The notes under the pieces: generated by a model | What the model was told of the DNA's origin: nothing | Databases searched by the model: none | The model's input: the letters and a program-made list of their open reading frames with translations, nothing else | Translations under genes and position numbers: made by a program | In this document: one piece after another, positions 11,386 through 25,286 of the stretch | How the letters are laid out: every line of letters begins with the position of its first letter | How positions within the stretch are numbered: position 1 is the stretch's first letter | Origin: Ramazzottius varieornatus | Lineage: Eukaryota > Tardigrada > Eutardigrada > Parachela > Ramazzottiidae | Direction: 5' to 3' | DNA length: 64,000 bases | Assembly: GCA_001949185.1 (NCBI GenBank) | Contig: BDGG01000003.1 | Span: 3,517,158-3,581,157 of the forward strand

Positions 11386-11910
11386 CAGGTGCGTACTGTA
11401 GTGGCTTGCAGCCACCGTCAGATCAACAGTAGCAATTATGATTGGTCGGTCGCCTTTTGCGGCATATCTTACTGCAGATTTCAGACTGCGGTTCCNNNNN
11501 NNNNNNNNNNNNNNNNNNNNNNNNNNNNNNNNNNNNNNNNNNNNNATTGTCCCGTTTTCGTTTTCACTCGAAGTGGTCTTGCGACCATTTAAGTTTTTGG
11601 TGATTATTTGGTAGATTTCGCAGTGGGAAATAAGGACAACACGGTCAGTTCGGTAAGGGGGCGTGGTGTCAGTTACTGTTACGCCCACTCCGCTAATTTG
11701 GGCTGCCAGACTCGGACGTTGTTTACTGTGGTCCATGGTTGAAAGACTAACGAGCCGAGCTGTGAGACCACACCGCTAGGCTGGAAATAAACGGATAGTG
11801 GAACCGCAGTCTAGAGTATGCAGTACGATCTGCCGCAGAAGCCGATCGACCAATCATAATTGCTACTGCTGATCTGACGGTGGCTGCAAACCAAGTCACT
11901 ACACGTGCTA
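11386..11910. mobile_element. Long-armed inverted repeat interrupted by an assembly gap
   Basis: About 110 bp at 11386-11495 is repeated in inverted orientation at roughly 11799-11910; shared words include GCAGCCACCGTCAGATCA, CAGTAGCAATTATGATTGG and GACTGCGGTTCC. About 250 bp of resolved single-copy sequence plus 50 N separates the arms. It looks like a foldback or TIR element; no transposase is visible in the resolved part. Confidence 0.82.
11496..11545. other. Assembly gap (50 N)
   Basis: Exactly 50 ambiguous bases begin directly at the inner end of the left arm of an inverted repeat, consistent with a placeholder gap where assembly failed at a hairpin. True length is unknown. Confidence 0.97.
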
Positions 11911-12082
11911 GCAAGTCAGCTATCAACAATCAACCAAACTCCGTACATATCAGAACTTCGAATTCCTTCTTCCAAAATTCGAACTCCCCACGGGAACGAC
12001 AGCCGACAGGAGATCGTTTCTTCTCAGTATCCCGACTCAAGTCCAGGTAGCTGGACGACCAGCATGATCGAACCTCGCTTCT

Positions 12083-12801
12083 ATGAAGACCCTACCGAAG
12101 GACTCTGATATCGTGAATCCTTTCCCCTCGCCGTCAGCTTCTCCGGAAAGAGCCATCTACGGGTATCTTCGTAATCCACAATTTTGACGAAGTGCAATCC
12201 ATTCCATCGTTACCCGATGTGTCTTGACTCTTAGGTTTGCTCTGCTTCTGGCCTCCATCACTGCAGCCGGTAGGCAGTCTGACTCCACCCCACTTCCGGC
12301 CGCTGTATTCCCATCGTTATATGTTGCAGTGGTATATTTGGTGTGGGCCGTTGTCCCAGTGGAGTATCTGGAATGGATCGGGATTGACTTTCTGCCCAGC
12401 AAGTAAGCCAACCTATTCCGCTGTTTTCTTGTGCATTATATTGTAATTGAAGTTTCGTAACGAACAGGTACTGGGTAGTGGTTGCACCGCTATGCATTTG
12501 CTCTCTGGTGTTCTTCATTCCACTATGCTACGGTTTCATCTGCCTGCGACTACTCCCTGCCTCCGGCATCGAGCACATCGCTGTTGGTGAGTTCCACCCG
12601 ATACTAGCAACCCCCCTGATGACTGACAAGCGAGAACCAGATGAACATTTTGCAGATGAGTACTCAAGAACTTCGCTGTATTCCAAGCTTGACCAGACAC
12701 CATCGGGGGGAATACCTCCGCTCTGTGATATCCCCCTCGAACACATAGGGAAGAACCATTCTCTCCCGACATCGAAGACTAAACGCGGAAGGAGACCTTA
12801 A
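12083..12801 (+). CDS. PIGP: GPI-GlcNAc transferase subunit P
   Basis: A small membrane subunit of the ER complex that adds GlcNAc to phosphatidylinositol, the first step of GPI-anchor synthesis. The 173-residue model uses exons 12083-12162, 12235-12269, 12330-12402 and 12468-12801. The PIG-P signatures SPERAIYGFALLLASI, YLVWAVVP, the KYW following FLPS, a second hydrophobic hairpin, and the C-terminal IPPLCDIPLEHI are all present and in order. Donor 12163 (GG/gtatct) was chosen because it keeps the AIYG-F junction in frame. The stop codon lies 26 bp before the PGAP1 start codon, in the same orientation. Confidence 0.92.
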
Positions 12802-12827
12802 GAGAAATAGGTTCCGGCTGCTGAACG

Positions 12828-15800
12828 ATGGATATTCCAAAACGGTTCGTGGCCGTTGTCATCGTCTTAGGACTCTTCGCTGTGGGCATTCTAGATGTTC
12901 TGTTCAACTATGAGCAGAACCTCTGTCAGATGACTTACATGTTTGAGCAGCCAGACTACACGGTAAGAAGTCAGCTCAGACATTAAACCAAGCATCCCGC
13001 TAAATTGTGCTTGTGCTGCAGCGTATTCCACTGAATGAGTCTGTGGTGGAGAACTTTCCGAGTTATGGCCTGTACGTGTACGGCGAAGGTCAGCGAGCGA
13101 CACAGTACAAACGGAATATCTTTAACGGAATACCCGTCCTGTTCATTCCGGGAAACGCCGGAAGTTTCCGTCAAGGACGATCTATCGGGTCGGTATTGCT
13201 GAGAATGGCCGAGAAGAAGCGCCACAGCAAGGTCCACTTTGACGTGTTCACCATCGACTTTGACGAAGAGTTCTCCGGGCTGTATGGAGGGTTCCTCCAA
13301 GCGCAGACACACTTTGTACTTCAATGTCTCGATAAGATTGGCGCCATGTATAAGAGGAAGGTTCCGCCGAAAGTGGTGTTGATCGGCCATTCACTGGGCG
13401 GAATGATTGCTCGAGGCTCGTGTGAACACTTTTCAATTCCTACTACCCGTTTTAATGTAATTTTTATTTTAGGTCTCTTCCTGAACCCGAGCTTCGATAC
13501 CGCATCTGTCAGCACCATCTTTACCCTCTCGACACCACATCGTCCCATAATTGTTGCGGATTTCGATTATGGCGAGTACTTCGATGACGTGAACGATTAC
13601 TGGACGCGCAGTGTCAACGGGTCTCTTCGCCATGTGGTCATGGTGTCCTTCGCGGGCGGCCATCGCGATGTGTTGGTTCGCTCCGACCGCAGCGACCTCA
13701 CGTTACTCTTCGGCGACAACGACAGGTTCGTACCAATACCCGAAATCTTGTACTCTGTTCTGTTATGGTTACAATATGAGTGGTTTGTACGAACCTACAT
13801 ACCAGGACCCCATTGTAGACACATAGTCTTGTGTACGCAGGTGCATAATGGACTGGCTCGTTTACCTACTGAACACTTGCAGACGTTGATGAGACTGTAT
13901 GTTTGTTTCTATTCGACATTTTTGATTAATAGGTTCATCAGCATAACGACAACGTCGATCCCAGCTGTTTGGGCTTCCACCGATCATCTATGCATAGTTT
14001 GGTGTAAGCAGTTGGTCATCGCAACCGCCAGAGCCATATTCGACATGGTGGATTTCGAGAAGAACTCCATCATCGATAACGTGCAGCAAAGGAAAGCGAT
14101 TGTGCAGAAGCATTTCCTGAACACACTCGAGAGGACCCGGCACGGTGATGCCCAGAACTTTGATTTCAAAGAACGGTCGGTACGCGACCATAAAGCTGAC
14201 ACAAAGACATCATCTCTGGACATCCGGACCAAGAAATTCGACGAACCCTTCTACCAACTATATACATTTCCGGAAAACCTGTCGCACGATATCTTTATCA
14301 CATGGTTAGCCCGGAAAGATAATAACCAACAACAATGACAATCGTGGCCTAGAGCAAAATTCATTACACATATACTGAAAACTTTTAATGAATCGAAAAT
14401 AATTGCGGCTCGATAAGCATTTCGATAAGATTATTTTTTCAAGTTGCGCACGTTTCCAGCCAATGACACTCAAAACGTGCGCCACTCGGGCAGACAATCG
14501 ACAAGATCGTTTTACCAAGCGGCGCACGTTCGAGCGGTATTGGTTGGACACGTGCCCACGTTTGGAGATAGTCCTATCGAGCTCGTTTGCCGGAGTTCCC
14601 ACTTGTGATTTTTGTTCGATCAAATATTCAGCTAGCTTTCCGCTTTGTTTTTAGGAATCGATGGATGGGCAGAGAATTCATTCACGTATGTGATGTTTCG
14701 GACTGCTCCAGGGCGAGGACCCTCACAGTCAAACCAGTCGCGCTTCCCTTGACATCTGAAGACTCCAGCTTCTACACACTGATTCCGCAATCGGAACTCC
14801 AGCTTGATTTTGCCCTGCTCTTCGAAGTACCGAAGCGAGATGAGGCCATAGAGCTGTACGCGAGTCTCACGTTGCCGTGGACGAACGTCACACGCATCAC
14901 ATTTGTCGATGCTTTGATGGGTTCTCTGGGTCGCGGGTCCGTTTTCGTACTTTCCGGTCAGAAGTACGCTCGGTTCAACATTAGTCTTCACGAAGTATGG
15001 AAGGCCATCGACGTTCGTGTGGCCAGCGACGAGAAATGTTCGGGAGTGATGAAGTTCTCGGTGCCCGGTTTCGCTCAAGATACGTACAAGAGGCTGGATT
15101 CGAAGCAGAGTAGAACAGTCTTTCCATTGAAGCTCCAGAGTGCGGTGAAGGATGGCGAGCAGTCTTTACTGGAGCTGTTCCTGGAGCCAGGATGTTCGTA
15201 TGAAGTCAGCATTGGTGTTGACTGGACGGGCATTCTGGGACAGCTGATACGGTTCTACGTGATGCACCTACCGGCCTACTTCGCGGCAGTGGTGATTCTT
15301 CGGCTGTTACCGCTGTCACTGCACCGTAAAGTCAGGCTGGTGGACCATGTGATTGTGAATGCTGGAGCGATCTGTGTTGTGATAGCTTCCAGGTAAGCAC
15401 TATAAACAGTTGTTTAAATTGTTTTCTGTCGGGTTATTGCGAGAAGGGTGTAGTAGTAGTGATACTTCACAAGTTATTTGTTTGAATAAAGCGCTGAAAG
15501 TAATCTTTCACGAACATGCGTACTTGCGCGTCGAATTCTGCTGGTGAGATGGTATATGCAGGTGTACGACAGGAGCGGCACGCTGTTTGCTGACGTTCCA
15601 TTGAGCGCTATTGTTTTTCAGATTCATTCCGGAGCTGAAGGGCTTCGACGTCGGCTTCGAAGGAGCTTCTGTCGTTTCTGCAGTCGAGCTGTGGATAGTC
15701 TTCTACGTTATCGCATGGAGCATAGTGCAGGCTTTGGAGACCCTGCTGAGGGTCGCTGTAATAGCGTACTCGTACCCGGTACATTTCGTGGCTAAACTGT

Positions 15801-16763
15801 AAGTGGACACCCGCAGTGTACTTTCCGCCCTTTTCGTGCTTGACAGTCTTTTTGAAGGTCTGTTCGGAGGGTCAACTCGCTGTACAGTCGCCTGCCCGGA
15901 TGGGCCTCGCGCAGGCTGATGGTGATCCCTGTTCTGTCAGTCTTGGGATTTGTGGTTGCATCAGCTACGTGCGGGGAAAACGGAATGATCTTTGCTGTAG
16001 TTCTGTATTTTCTGAGAGTAAGTAAGGTGACTGAAAGGAAAAGGCGATACGATAAGTTAGAAAAGTGACGGACTGGGTGCTCGGCAGACAAACTCGGCTG
16101 TTTTCTCAAGTGGCGCGTAGTATCGGTGATGTGGTCGAACGTGTGCGCCACATAGAAAAATTTCTTGTTGAGTTTGTCCGCCGTGCTCCCGACTAATCAA
16201 TTGGTAGAGAATCGAAAGTATGGATAGATAGGTTGGCCATGACAATAACCGTTTTCACAGGTGTGCCACGCGCGGAGGAACTCACAGATGACCTCAGAAG
16301 GAGCGTCAACGGACGTGGAGGATTACTCCACAATGCTTCTGCTAGCGTTGCTCGTCACAATGGTCAACATCGTGCCCGCATTGGTATGGACCAAGAAGCT
16401 ACCCAGTGCCCTTCTCAGCCAATGGAGGTCGGTCTTCACCGGTCTTGACCCTGATCCGTCGTTCATGGTTTCTGTCCTGGTCGGAGTTGTGCTGGACTTG
16501 ACAAGCAGGAGTCGAGTCAAAAAGGCCGTGCTGAGTCGCGCGAGGTACGTGTAACCAGCAGACATAACAATTCGAAAGAAGGTGCAGACGGTGTTTTCTT
16601 TGTTTTCAGCGAAGTGATGGATCTCTTGATGAGCTTTTTGATTTTCACCGCAGCTGCTTTAATATTAGTCTTTGCTCAAAAAACCTTCTATCTTATAAAT
16701 GTCTTCTTAGGTCCTTTCCTTACCGCTCTTTCCTGTGATCGTTTCCTAAAGACGTTCATGTAA
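12828..16763 (+). CDS. PGAP1: GPI inositol-deacylase
   Basis: An ER lipase-like enzyme that removes the acyl chain from the inositol of newly attached GPI anchors, enabling ER exit of GPI proteins. Nine exons (12828-12962, 13022-13421, 13473-13725, 13933-14304, 14655-15392, 15622-15798, 15858-16017, 16261-16544, 16610-16763) encode 890 residues, close to the human 922. Features in order: an N-terminal signal-anchor, the lipase elbow GHSLGGMIARG with the catalytic Ser near residue 169, TLSTPH, SFAGGHRDVLVRS, STDHLCIVWCKQL with the expected His, a lumenal beta-rich region, then several C-terminal membrane helices. The third exon's donor (GTGAAC at 13422) is my least certain junction. Introns 4 and 7 carry MITE-1 copies. 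Confidence 0.96.
14407..14601. repeat. MITE-1, two overlapping/tandem copies (copies 5 and 6)
   Basis: Two cores follow each other: CAAGTTGCGCACG...CGTGCGCCACTCGG and CCAAGCGGCGCACG...CGTGCCCACG. The outer ends are GGCTCGATAAG and GAGCTCGTTTGCCGG. It lies in PGAP1 intron 4 and suggests insertion of one copy next to another. Confidence 0.8.
16074..16190. repeat. MITE-1 palindrome, copy 7 (intronic)
   Basis: Termini TGGGTGCTCGGCAGACAAAC and GTTTGTCCGCCGTGCTCCC enclose CAAGTGGCGC and TGTGCGCCAC cores. It lies in PGAP1 intron 7. Confidence 0.88.
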
Positions 16764-17499
16764 CGAATCAAAAACGCCCGCGTGAGTTTGACTACGAACC
16801 GGTATTGTGCTGATCTCGTTCAATACTGTCGTTGTCGCTTTGTGCAAACTGACAGCATCATCACATTCAAATAAAATTCAATTTTATTGGGTTATTTCTT
16901 CACGACTTTTCCAGTTTTTGATGTTTCGTTCGAGTCGAAAAATGACGCCGATTGTCAGATTGAAAATTAAGATCAGATGGTTTAATGGTACTTCTGACAG
17001 CCGCTGTCGGCATTAATCTCTATTAGCTTATTGGTTGAAATTAAAGTCGTAATCCATTCAACATGAGACTTTTGTTGTGCCTCGTCACCATTCTTAATGC
17101 TTGTAAAAAAATGCTGCCGAGTTTCCAAAAATCACCTCACCACAACGCGCTGATTGTGTCTACCGATGGCTCTTTGGGTTTTTGTTGCATCAGGTTGTGG
17201 GTCGAAGTCTGTCTCTATAGTGCGGTATTCATAGACATGGATTCGGGCATTAACAGTATGATAGAGTTTTTCTACGGCTCTCGGAGAGCCGCCAGAAGGT
17301 TTGTTTTGTTTACAGAGAACTCTGTGGTCACTCCAGTAGGGGGCTGAATCATAATTAGTTCCTCGCGGTTCACGCCTCATCGGGTGTTCATAGAGTTTAC
17401 TTTTCTGTCCTCACTACCAGTTGGACCACACGCTGTTATCCTCTGTTGTTTGCCTCCAAGTATTTTTTGTGCTCAGTATACTCGGATTTGCCGGGATCG
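16764..17499. other. Spacer between PGAP1 and the GPCR gene
   Basis: Begins with the PGAP1 3' UTR and its poly(A) signal and ends with the 5' region of the GPCR gene. A 94-codon open frame at 17063-17347 has no recognisable motif and I do not annotate it as a gene. Confidence 0.5.
16870..16875 (+). terminator. Canonical poly(A) signal of PGAP1
   Basis: An AATAAA hexamer lies 107 bp after the PGAP1 stop, immediately followed by a short complementary AATTTTATT that could fold back on it. Confidence 0.6.
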
Positions 17500-19250
17500 A
17501 TGGAAGACACCAGAACGAGTGGAAACGCGGCGGCCTTCGAGTTCCCCAAAACAATGGCTCAAATGGCGCGGCACGACACTGCCAGTGTAGCTCATTCCCA
17601 ACGAGAGGACATCGGCAGTTTCCACTTCCGTATTTGGGCCACCCTTTTACATTCCTTGATTTTTATTCTCGGCGTTGTTGGGAATGTTTTACTGATCCTT
17701 ACGGTGCGAAGAACTCGAGGGCTCCGCACCAGTACTTATTGCTACCTTGTCAGTTTGGCCTGGGCGGATATCATCGTTTTGTTGTCGGCTGTTCCAGAAG
17801 CCATCGTGTCGCATCACACCGGAATCCGGTGGCACAGTGGACAAGTTGGATGTTCTGTCATGATCTTCACAAACTTTCTTGGAATCAACGCCGGTAGTCT
17901 CAGGTGAGCGGTGTGGCCGCCACACAACCCCGGAATGCTCGTTATTCAAGGTGGCGCACACCTCCAGCCAGTAGCAAGGAAACTGCGCCACTTGAAATAA
18001 CGATCATCCCGATATTGTTTGCCGGTTGTTGAATATTGGTTTTCTGGAGCGTAAAATATATTTTCCACTTTGCAGCATATTCGCATTCACTTTGGATCGG
18101 TTCATTGCCAGTGTGAAGCCCATATATATTCTACGGGTCTGCAACTGGAAGTACGCGAAGAAAGTGACACTTGGTCTATGGCTCTTCGCGGTCTGTTACT
18201 GCCTTCCATGGCTCGGTCTGACGGAGGTCCGAGAGTTTCCATCGACCAAAGAACCTTACTGTGACTTCCGGTTTTCCCGGCAAGCCTACATGTAAATCGG
18301 ATGTTTAGTCGTAACGTCACACACCAACGCGAAGAAAAACGACATTGCAAAATGATTTTTCTGCAGGTACTGGTTCGCGGCTGACTTAATGCTCTTCTAT
18401 GTTTGTCCACTGGTTTTCGCCGGCTACGTGTTCTGCATGCTTGCTGGGAAGCTTCGGAAAAGCATTCGTGGTTTCAAGCAAGCCGCCAACGATGCCGAGG
18501 AAAACCAAATCAGCGCTGCCGACTCAGCAGAATGTAATTTAAGAGGTCGCGATGACAGGACCACCTTCGCCTTACCGCTAAGTGATTTAAGGACGGTTCG
18601 CAGCCAAGAGCGTCAATCGGGAGAGCCACAGCTTCTGCAAGCCGCCATGCTTCGCAAAATGATCCGCTCCAGAACTCGGGTACGCGAGGCATATGGGAGA
18701 CCGACAAACAACGCCGACCAGATCGTTTTCCGAAGCGGCGCACTCATACAGTGTTATGGGCTGACCGCGTCCACCACTTGGAAAAACGATCTTATCGATT
18801 TTGTCTGTTTCATCCCAGTGGCGTAAGTTTTCAGTATTATTGGCTGCAAGCGTGCGTCACCTTGCACGGTCATCTTGTCTGGGTTGTTTGCCGGGCTCAG
18901 ATAAAAACTATTCTGTTGTTAGATTTTGTAACAAATAGTGCGAGATACACTACACAGGAAGTTTACGCTCGTTGCAGGTCTACCGGACCTTGGTGATCAT
19001 AGTCATACTTTTCGCAGTGACGTGGATCCCGTACCGCGCCCTTCTGATCTACAACAGTCTGGTACAAAACCCTTGGTACGATCTCCATTATTTATTTTTC
19101 GCAAAGACCTGTATTTATTTCAATTGTTGTTTCAACCCGTATCTTTACAATGCGATGAGCGGTAAATTTCGGAGAGCTCTGGTGGCGTTACTGCTTTATG
19201 CACCGAAGCCAGCAAACTTATCCATACGGCTGACGGACAGAAGACCTTGA
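17500..19250 (+). CDS. Rhodopsin-class neuropeptide GPCR, TRH-receptor-like
   Basis: A 401-residue seven-transmembrane receptor on exons 17500-17903, 18076-18291, 18367-18679 and 18978-19250. Visible: TM1 with GVVGNVLLILTV, TM2 VSLAWADIIVLLSAVPEAI, TM3 ending in TLDRFIAS, a long charged third loop (about residues 230-310), TM6 AVTWIPYRALLIYNS and TM7 ICIYFNCCFNPYLY-type ending. The segments VGCSVMIFTNFLGINAGS and the TM6-TM7 block closely resemble thyrotropin-releasing-hormone receptors. That family couples mainly to Gq; ligand and coupling here are inference. The DRY motif reads DRF. The ATG at 17500 precedes an N-terminus with no signal peptide, usual for this class. MITE-1 copies lie in introns 1 and 3. 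Confidence 0.9.
17925..18030. repeat. MITE-1 palindrome, copy 8 (intronic)
   Basis: Cores CAAGGTGGCGCAC and TGCGCCACTTG around a ccagccagtagc loop, with TTTGCCGG at the right end; in GPCR intron 1. Confidence 0.82.
18700..18817. repeat. MITE-1 palindrome, copy 9 (intronic)
   Basis: Left arm GACCGACAAACAACGCCGAC then GAAGCGGCGCAC; right arm CACCACTTGG with AACGATCTTATCGATTTTG. In GPCR intron 3. Confidence 0.82.
18818..18900. repeat. MITE-1 partial copy 10 (intronic)
   Basis: Abuts copy 9: CAGTGGCG, an attattggctg loop, GCGTGCGTCACCTTG and GGTTGTTTGCCGGGCTC. The left outer arm is missing. Confidence 0.75.
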
Positions 19251-19291
19251 GGCTCAAATACCGTCAAAGACTTTTGAATTTCCGATGCTTC

Positions 19292-19297
19292 AATAAA
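19292..19297 (+). terminator. Poly(A) signal of the GPCR gene
   Basis: AATAAA about 40 bp after the receptor stop codon. Confidence 0.6.
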
Positions 19298-20558
19298 GAA
19301 CAACGTGGCGACGTCAGGTCGCAGTAGTCAAAAGCGCCATAACCATAGTACAACATGAAAAAAGCAATCAAAATCTTAACAACACTGAGCTCACAGCAGA
19401 GAAGGTGCAAAGACACCAACAGCAACCAAAGCGGTTCGAAAGGTTCGATAAGTTTATCCTACTCCTATACTAAATATAACCCGAAAGAAACTTCTGACGA
19501 GGTTATGTACCGTCTGACAAGGAATTCTTGAACGAAAATCGCAGCAACATCGCAGACACGCTCGTATAGGACCAGTTTATGTTTTTTCGAAAAAGTATAT
19601 AGCAAAAAAAAAGTATATAGCCGATATAGCAATTTACATTTCTCCGCTTTTAACTAAGCTAATTAAAACTCGCCTGAAACAATGGCAACGAAGTTTACTA
19701 AACCGTCGAAGGTCAGGCGAAGGTCCATTGAAATTAGCAGCTATACGAATTCGTTAACACAGCAAAAAAACGTGGGCGCGGCCTAGCTCGGCCAGGCTCT
19801 GTCTGTGAAAGTTACCCGGATTACCTGTGCAGGTTTATGAAATCGCTGGTAATTTGTGTTCGTGCGTTTTTTTCCTGGATAGATCAAAACAAATGGTTTT
19901 GCCTGAAGAACGAGAGTCTGTCTGTCAGTGGGCAAGGCCTTCGTGCTTCCGTATCTGGCTTTTCGAGAAGGTCAACCCCGCATAAAAGAGGGAACCTCTC
20001 CTAGCCCTCATTGGAAAGCGAACAGGGATTCAACGGCGGATTGAAAGCCGTTCGTGCATGTGCTTTGATGTCTTCACGACACCGTTAGTTCGCGTGCGGA
20101 AACTTGCAGCTTGTGTCACAAGTACAAGTCGGCCAAACACGCAGAGAGAACCTGCAGGACCAGCAGAATTGTGCATGTCGACGTCAGGTTTTGCTTCGGC
20201 GTGTGCATTAACAGTATTCCGTTTCTGTTTTTACATCTTTGTTATGCCAAATTCTGCAACATACAGGTCGCGCTTTTTCGGTTTGGTATGGTGTAGCGTT
20301 GTAGGACACCGAAACTGAAAGTTCGGCGTGAAACAGAGACCACTTTTTTCGATTTGTTGTTCTCCGCATACCGAAACCAAAAAGTGTGGTTTTTTTCGGT
20401 GTGGTGTGAAGACAAATCAGCATGATGGATTGATCGACTTGATTGGCCAAAGGCTGTGTCTCGAAGACACACGGTGTCGAGGACACTGCGCACTTCACGC
20501 ACTGGCCAACGTTTCACGAGGTATGGACGGTTTTCTGTTTTCGGTTTCCAATGAGGGT

Positions 20559-20603
20559 AGGATCATGGCACGATCTTCGTATTACGGACGGCATCCATGC
20601 TGG
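20559..20603. repeat. Dispersed repeat fragment, copy A
   Basis: The 41 bp beginning AGGATCATGGCACGA match 43284-43324 at about 83% with no gap; the first 23 bp differ at one base. Confidence 0.6.
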
Positions 20604-21762
20604 TTTCTCATCGTTTTCCCAGACCCAGTAGCTTTGACGTCCCGATAATCGGCCATCGTTCGAGCACATTCTTTCCCTCCGACGAATACCGACTGCAAAC
20701 ATTAACCATAAATATTAGATATTTAATGAAAAGATTGGAGAAAATCGCTGCACCGACTCACCTTAGTATTATGCGTTCCAGTTCGGGAAGTGTTTCCAGC
20801 ATGCGTGTCTTCTTACCTAGCCCGCCGTGACCCCGGGATCCCTCATGATGGTTTTTCACCATGTTTGCTGCCTGTCTCTCCCGAACAATCACCAGAAATT
20901 TCAAATCAATTAACTTCAGTTTTTCGGGACCGCTTTCGACTTTGTCTCTATCTGTACTTTACTTCTTCCACATTTATGCACGCTCTCTTGTTAACACGTT
21001 TCTTCGAACCGCTTTCAGTGCCTGCGAAAGAGGTGCTTTTCCCTGGGTCATTTCTGAGGTCCTCGCATGCCTCATCGCGAGAACGTCAGCAGACGCGCTT
21101 GCCGCTAACGGTCTCTTGAACTGACTGCCGAACTGAGGCAGTTCGGCAGGTGGTGGTGATAGCTTAACCTTCTCGATGCTGTGAATGCGAGGCACCTACG
21201 AACCTTCGGTACTCTTCGTAGAGAGTATTCAGCAGGGACCAGTCTAAAGTGGCGCGGCGTCGAACCAGGTCGCGTGGAAGAATGCGATAAAGAAGGCAGA
21301 AGTTTTCTTCCGGAAGTGATGCATCATCCGGCAGGTGGTCGCCATACAGTGACTTCCGGTTGAAATTAGGACTGGCTACACTAGTCCCATGTCAGTCCAG
21401 CTCACACGCCTATCAAACAAGCGAAATTCTCAGATTACATTGCTGGTTTAACTACGTGCTTGTTACGTAACATTGACACTTCGGCTTACCTGCCCCGGTC
21501 TGATTTTAGCAAGTCTCTCAGAACCGCCAAGTAACATGTCTGCGGTCGGTTATGGTATATCCTCGCATGTTGGTCCATCTTATCGAAGAGGCTGTAAACA
21601 TCCTTGAACGACGATGGTTGGGGAAGCTTCTTCGTGACGTCTTCGGCGAAACGTTGACGAGCGGCAACAGTCGTCACTCGTTAAACTACAGTACATCGAC
21701 TACGGTTAAACTACGGTGCTCGATGTCATCGAGCACCAATTACATTTACCGATTAACGGTAT

Positions 21763-21868
21763 ACACTGCTGAAAATGCATTCCTTCAGGTGGTCACGTGA
21801 CGTTAGTCATCGTTGATTGATATGATAGAACCACGTGACCACCGGAAGGGATGCATTTACAGCACTGT
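21763..21868. repeat. Foldback hairpin with CACGTG-containing arms
   Basis: Arms of about 36 bp (ACACTGCTGAAAATGCATTC... and its near-complement ...GGGATGCATTTACAGCAC) each include GGTGGTCACGTG. The loop is about 31 bp. Just upstream, at 21714-21736, a 10-bp perfect inverted repeat (GGTGCTCGAT/ATCGAGCACC) is also present. Confidence 0.8.
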
Positions 21869-22607
21869 ACAAACCACATACTATTACCGGCATCTTCACT
21901 GTCCAGTGTCCACTCCAGAAAAATCTTCGCGAACACAGTCCGAGTGCAGCTGCGCGGCAGTGACGACGAGCTGTGGCGACCCATTAGGCGGATTGAAGAA
22001 CCTTTCGTGCCTGAGAAATATTGTTCGGCTAAAGTTCCAGTGGAGTAGAGAACTAACTTCAAAATGCAAATTACACGTGGTACACTGATGAAGAAGAATA
22101 CACCGAGCGAAGGTCGGCGCAGAAAAAAACAATGGGGTTCAAAAAAGAATTGAATACGAATGTTCCGATCGCCACAAATAAGAACCATGAGCATTTTCTA
22201 CTACAGAGAAGTCGGTTATCGTTTCTAAGAAATGATCCGTCTACAGCTAGACTATGATAGATCTTTGGCTGAAGAAACCAGAAGACGAAAACCAGCTGTC
22301 TTCGGCCCTTGCGGCAGAATTCCGACCGTTTCTGTCCCCGAAGACAGAAATCAGGCATCCTTCACGCTGGGTCCCATGCAGTCCGACCTCGCTCGCTATT
22401 TAGAGCAACCAAAAAACCAAGCATCCCGGAGAGATTCTGTTTCCTCCCGTGCGCTTGACTAATTAAAACTGAGTAACCAGAAAAATTCAAAAGGATACAG
22501 AAAGCTAAGTGATAAGACTGATGAAAAATGCTGGGGGTAATTAAAGATTTGGAATATGACAAGCTTCTCTTTGGGCGTGACAGGTTCCAAACTTTACAGT
22601 GTGGCTT

Positions 22608-25286
<2,679 letters not shown>

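Larger units (their letters stand above)
10930..12082. other. Intergenic region with assembly gap and inverted repeat
   Basis: It lies between the divergent J-domain gene (-) and PIGP (+). It contains the foldback element at 11386-11910 and the 50-N gap inside it. No coding sequence is recognised. Confidence 0.6.
19251..22607. other. Convergent 3.4 kb intergenic region
   Basis: It lies between the 3' ends of the GPCR and GNAO1. It holds the GPCR poly(A) signal, a 23-nt core repeated near 43284, direct repeats of GTTAAACTAC-type near 21690 and the hairpin at 21763-21868. I recognise no gene; the open frames are short and overlap on both strands. Confidence 0.5.

Noticed and set aside
13422-13472. 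Reading straight through this PGAP1 intron as coding
   Set aside because: The frame is open, but the translation departs from the lipase family and the stretch is pyrimidine-rich with a good acceptor at 13472.
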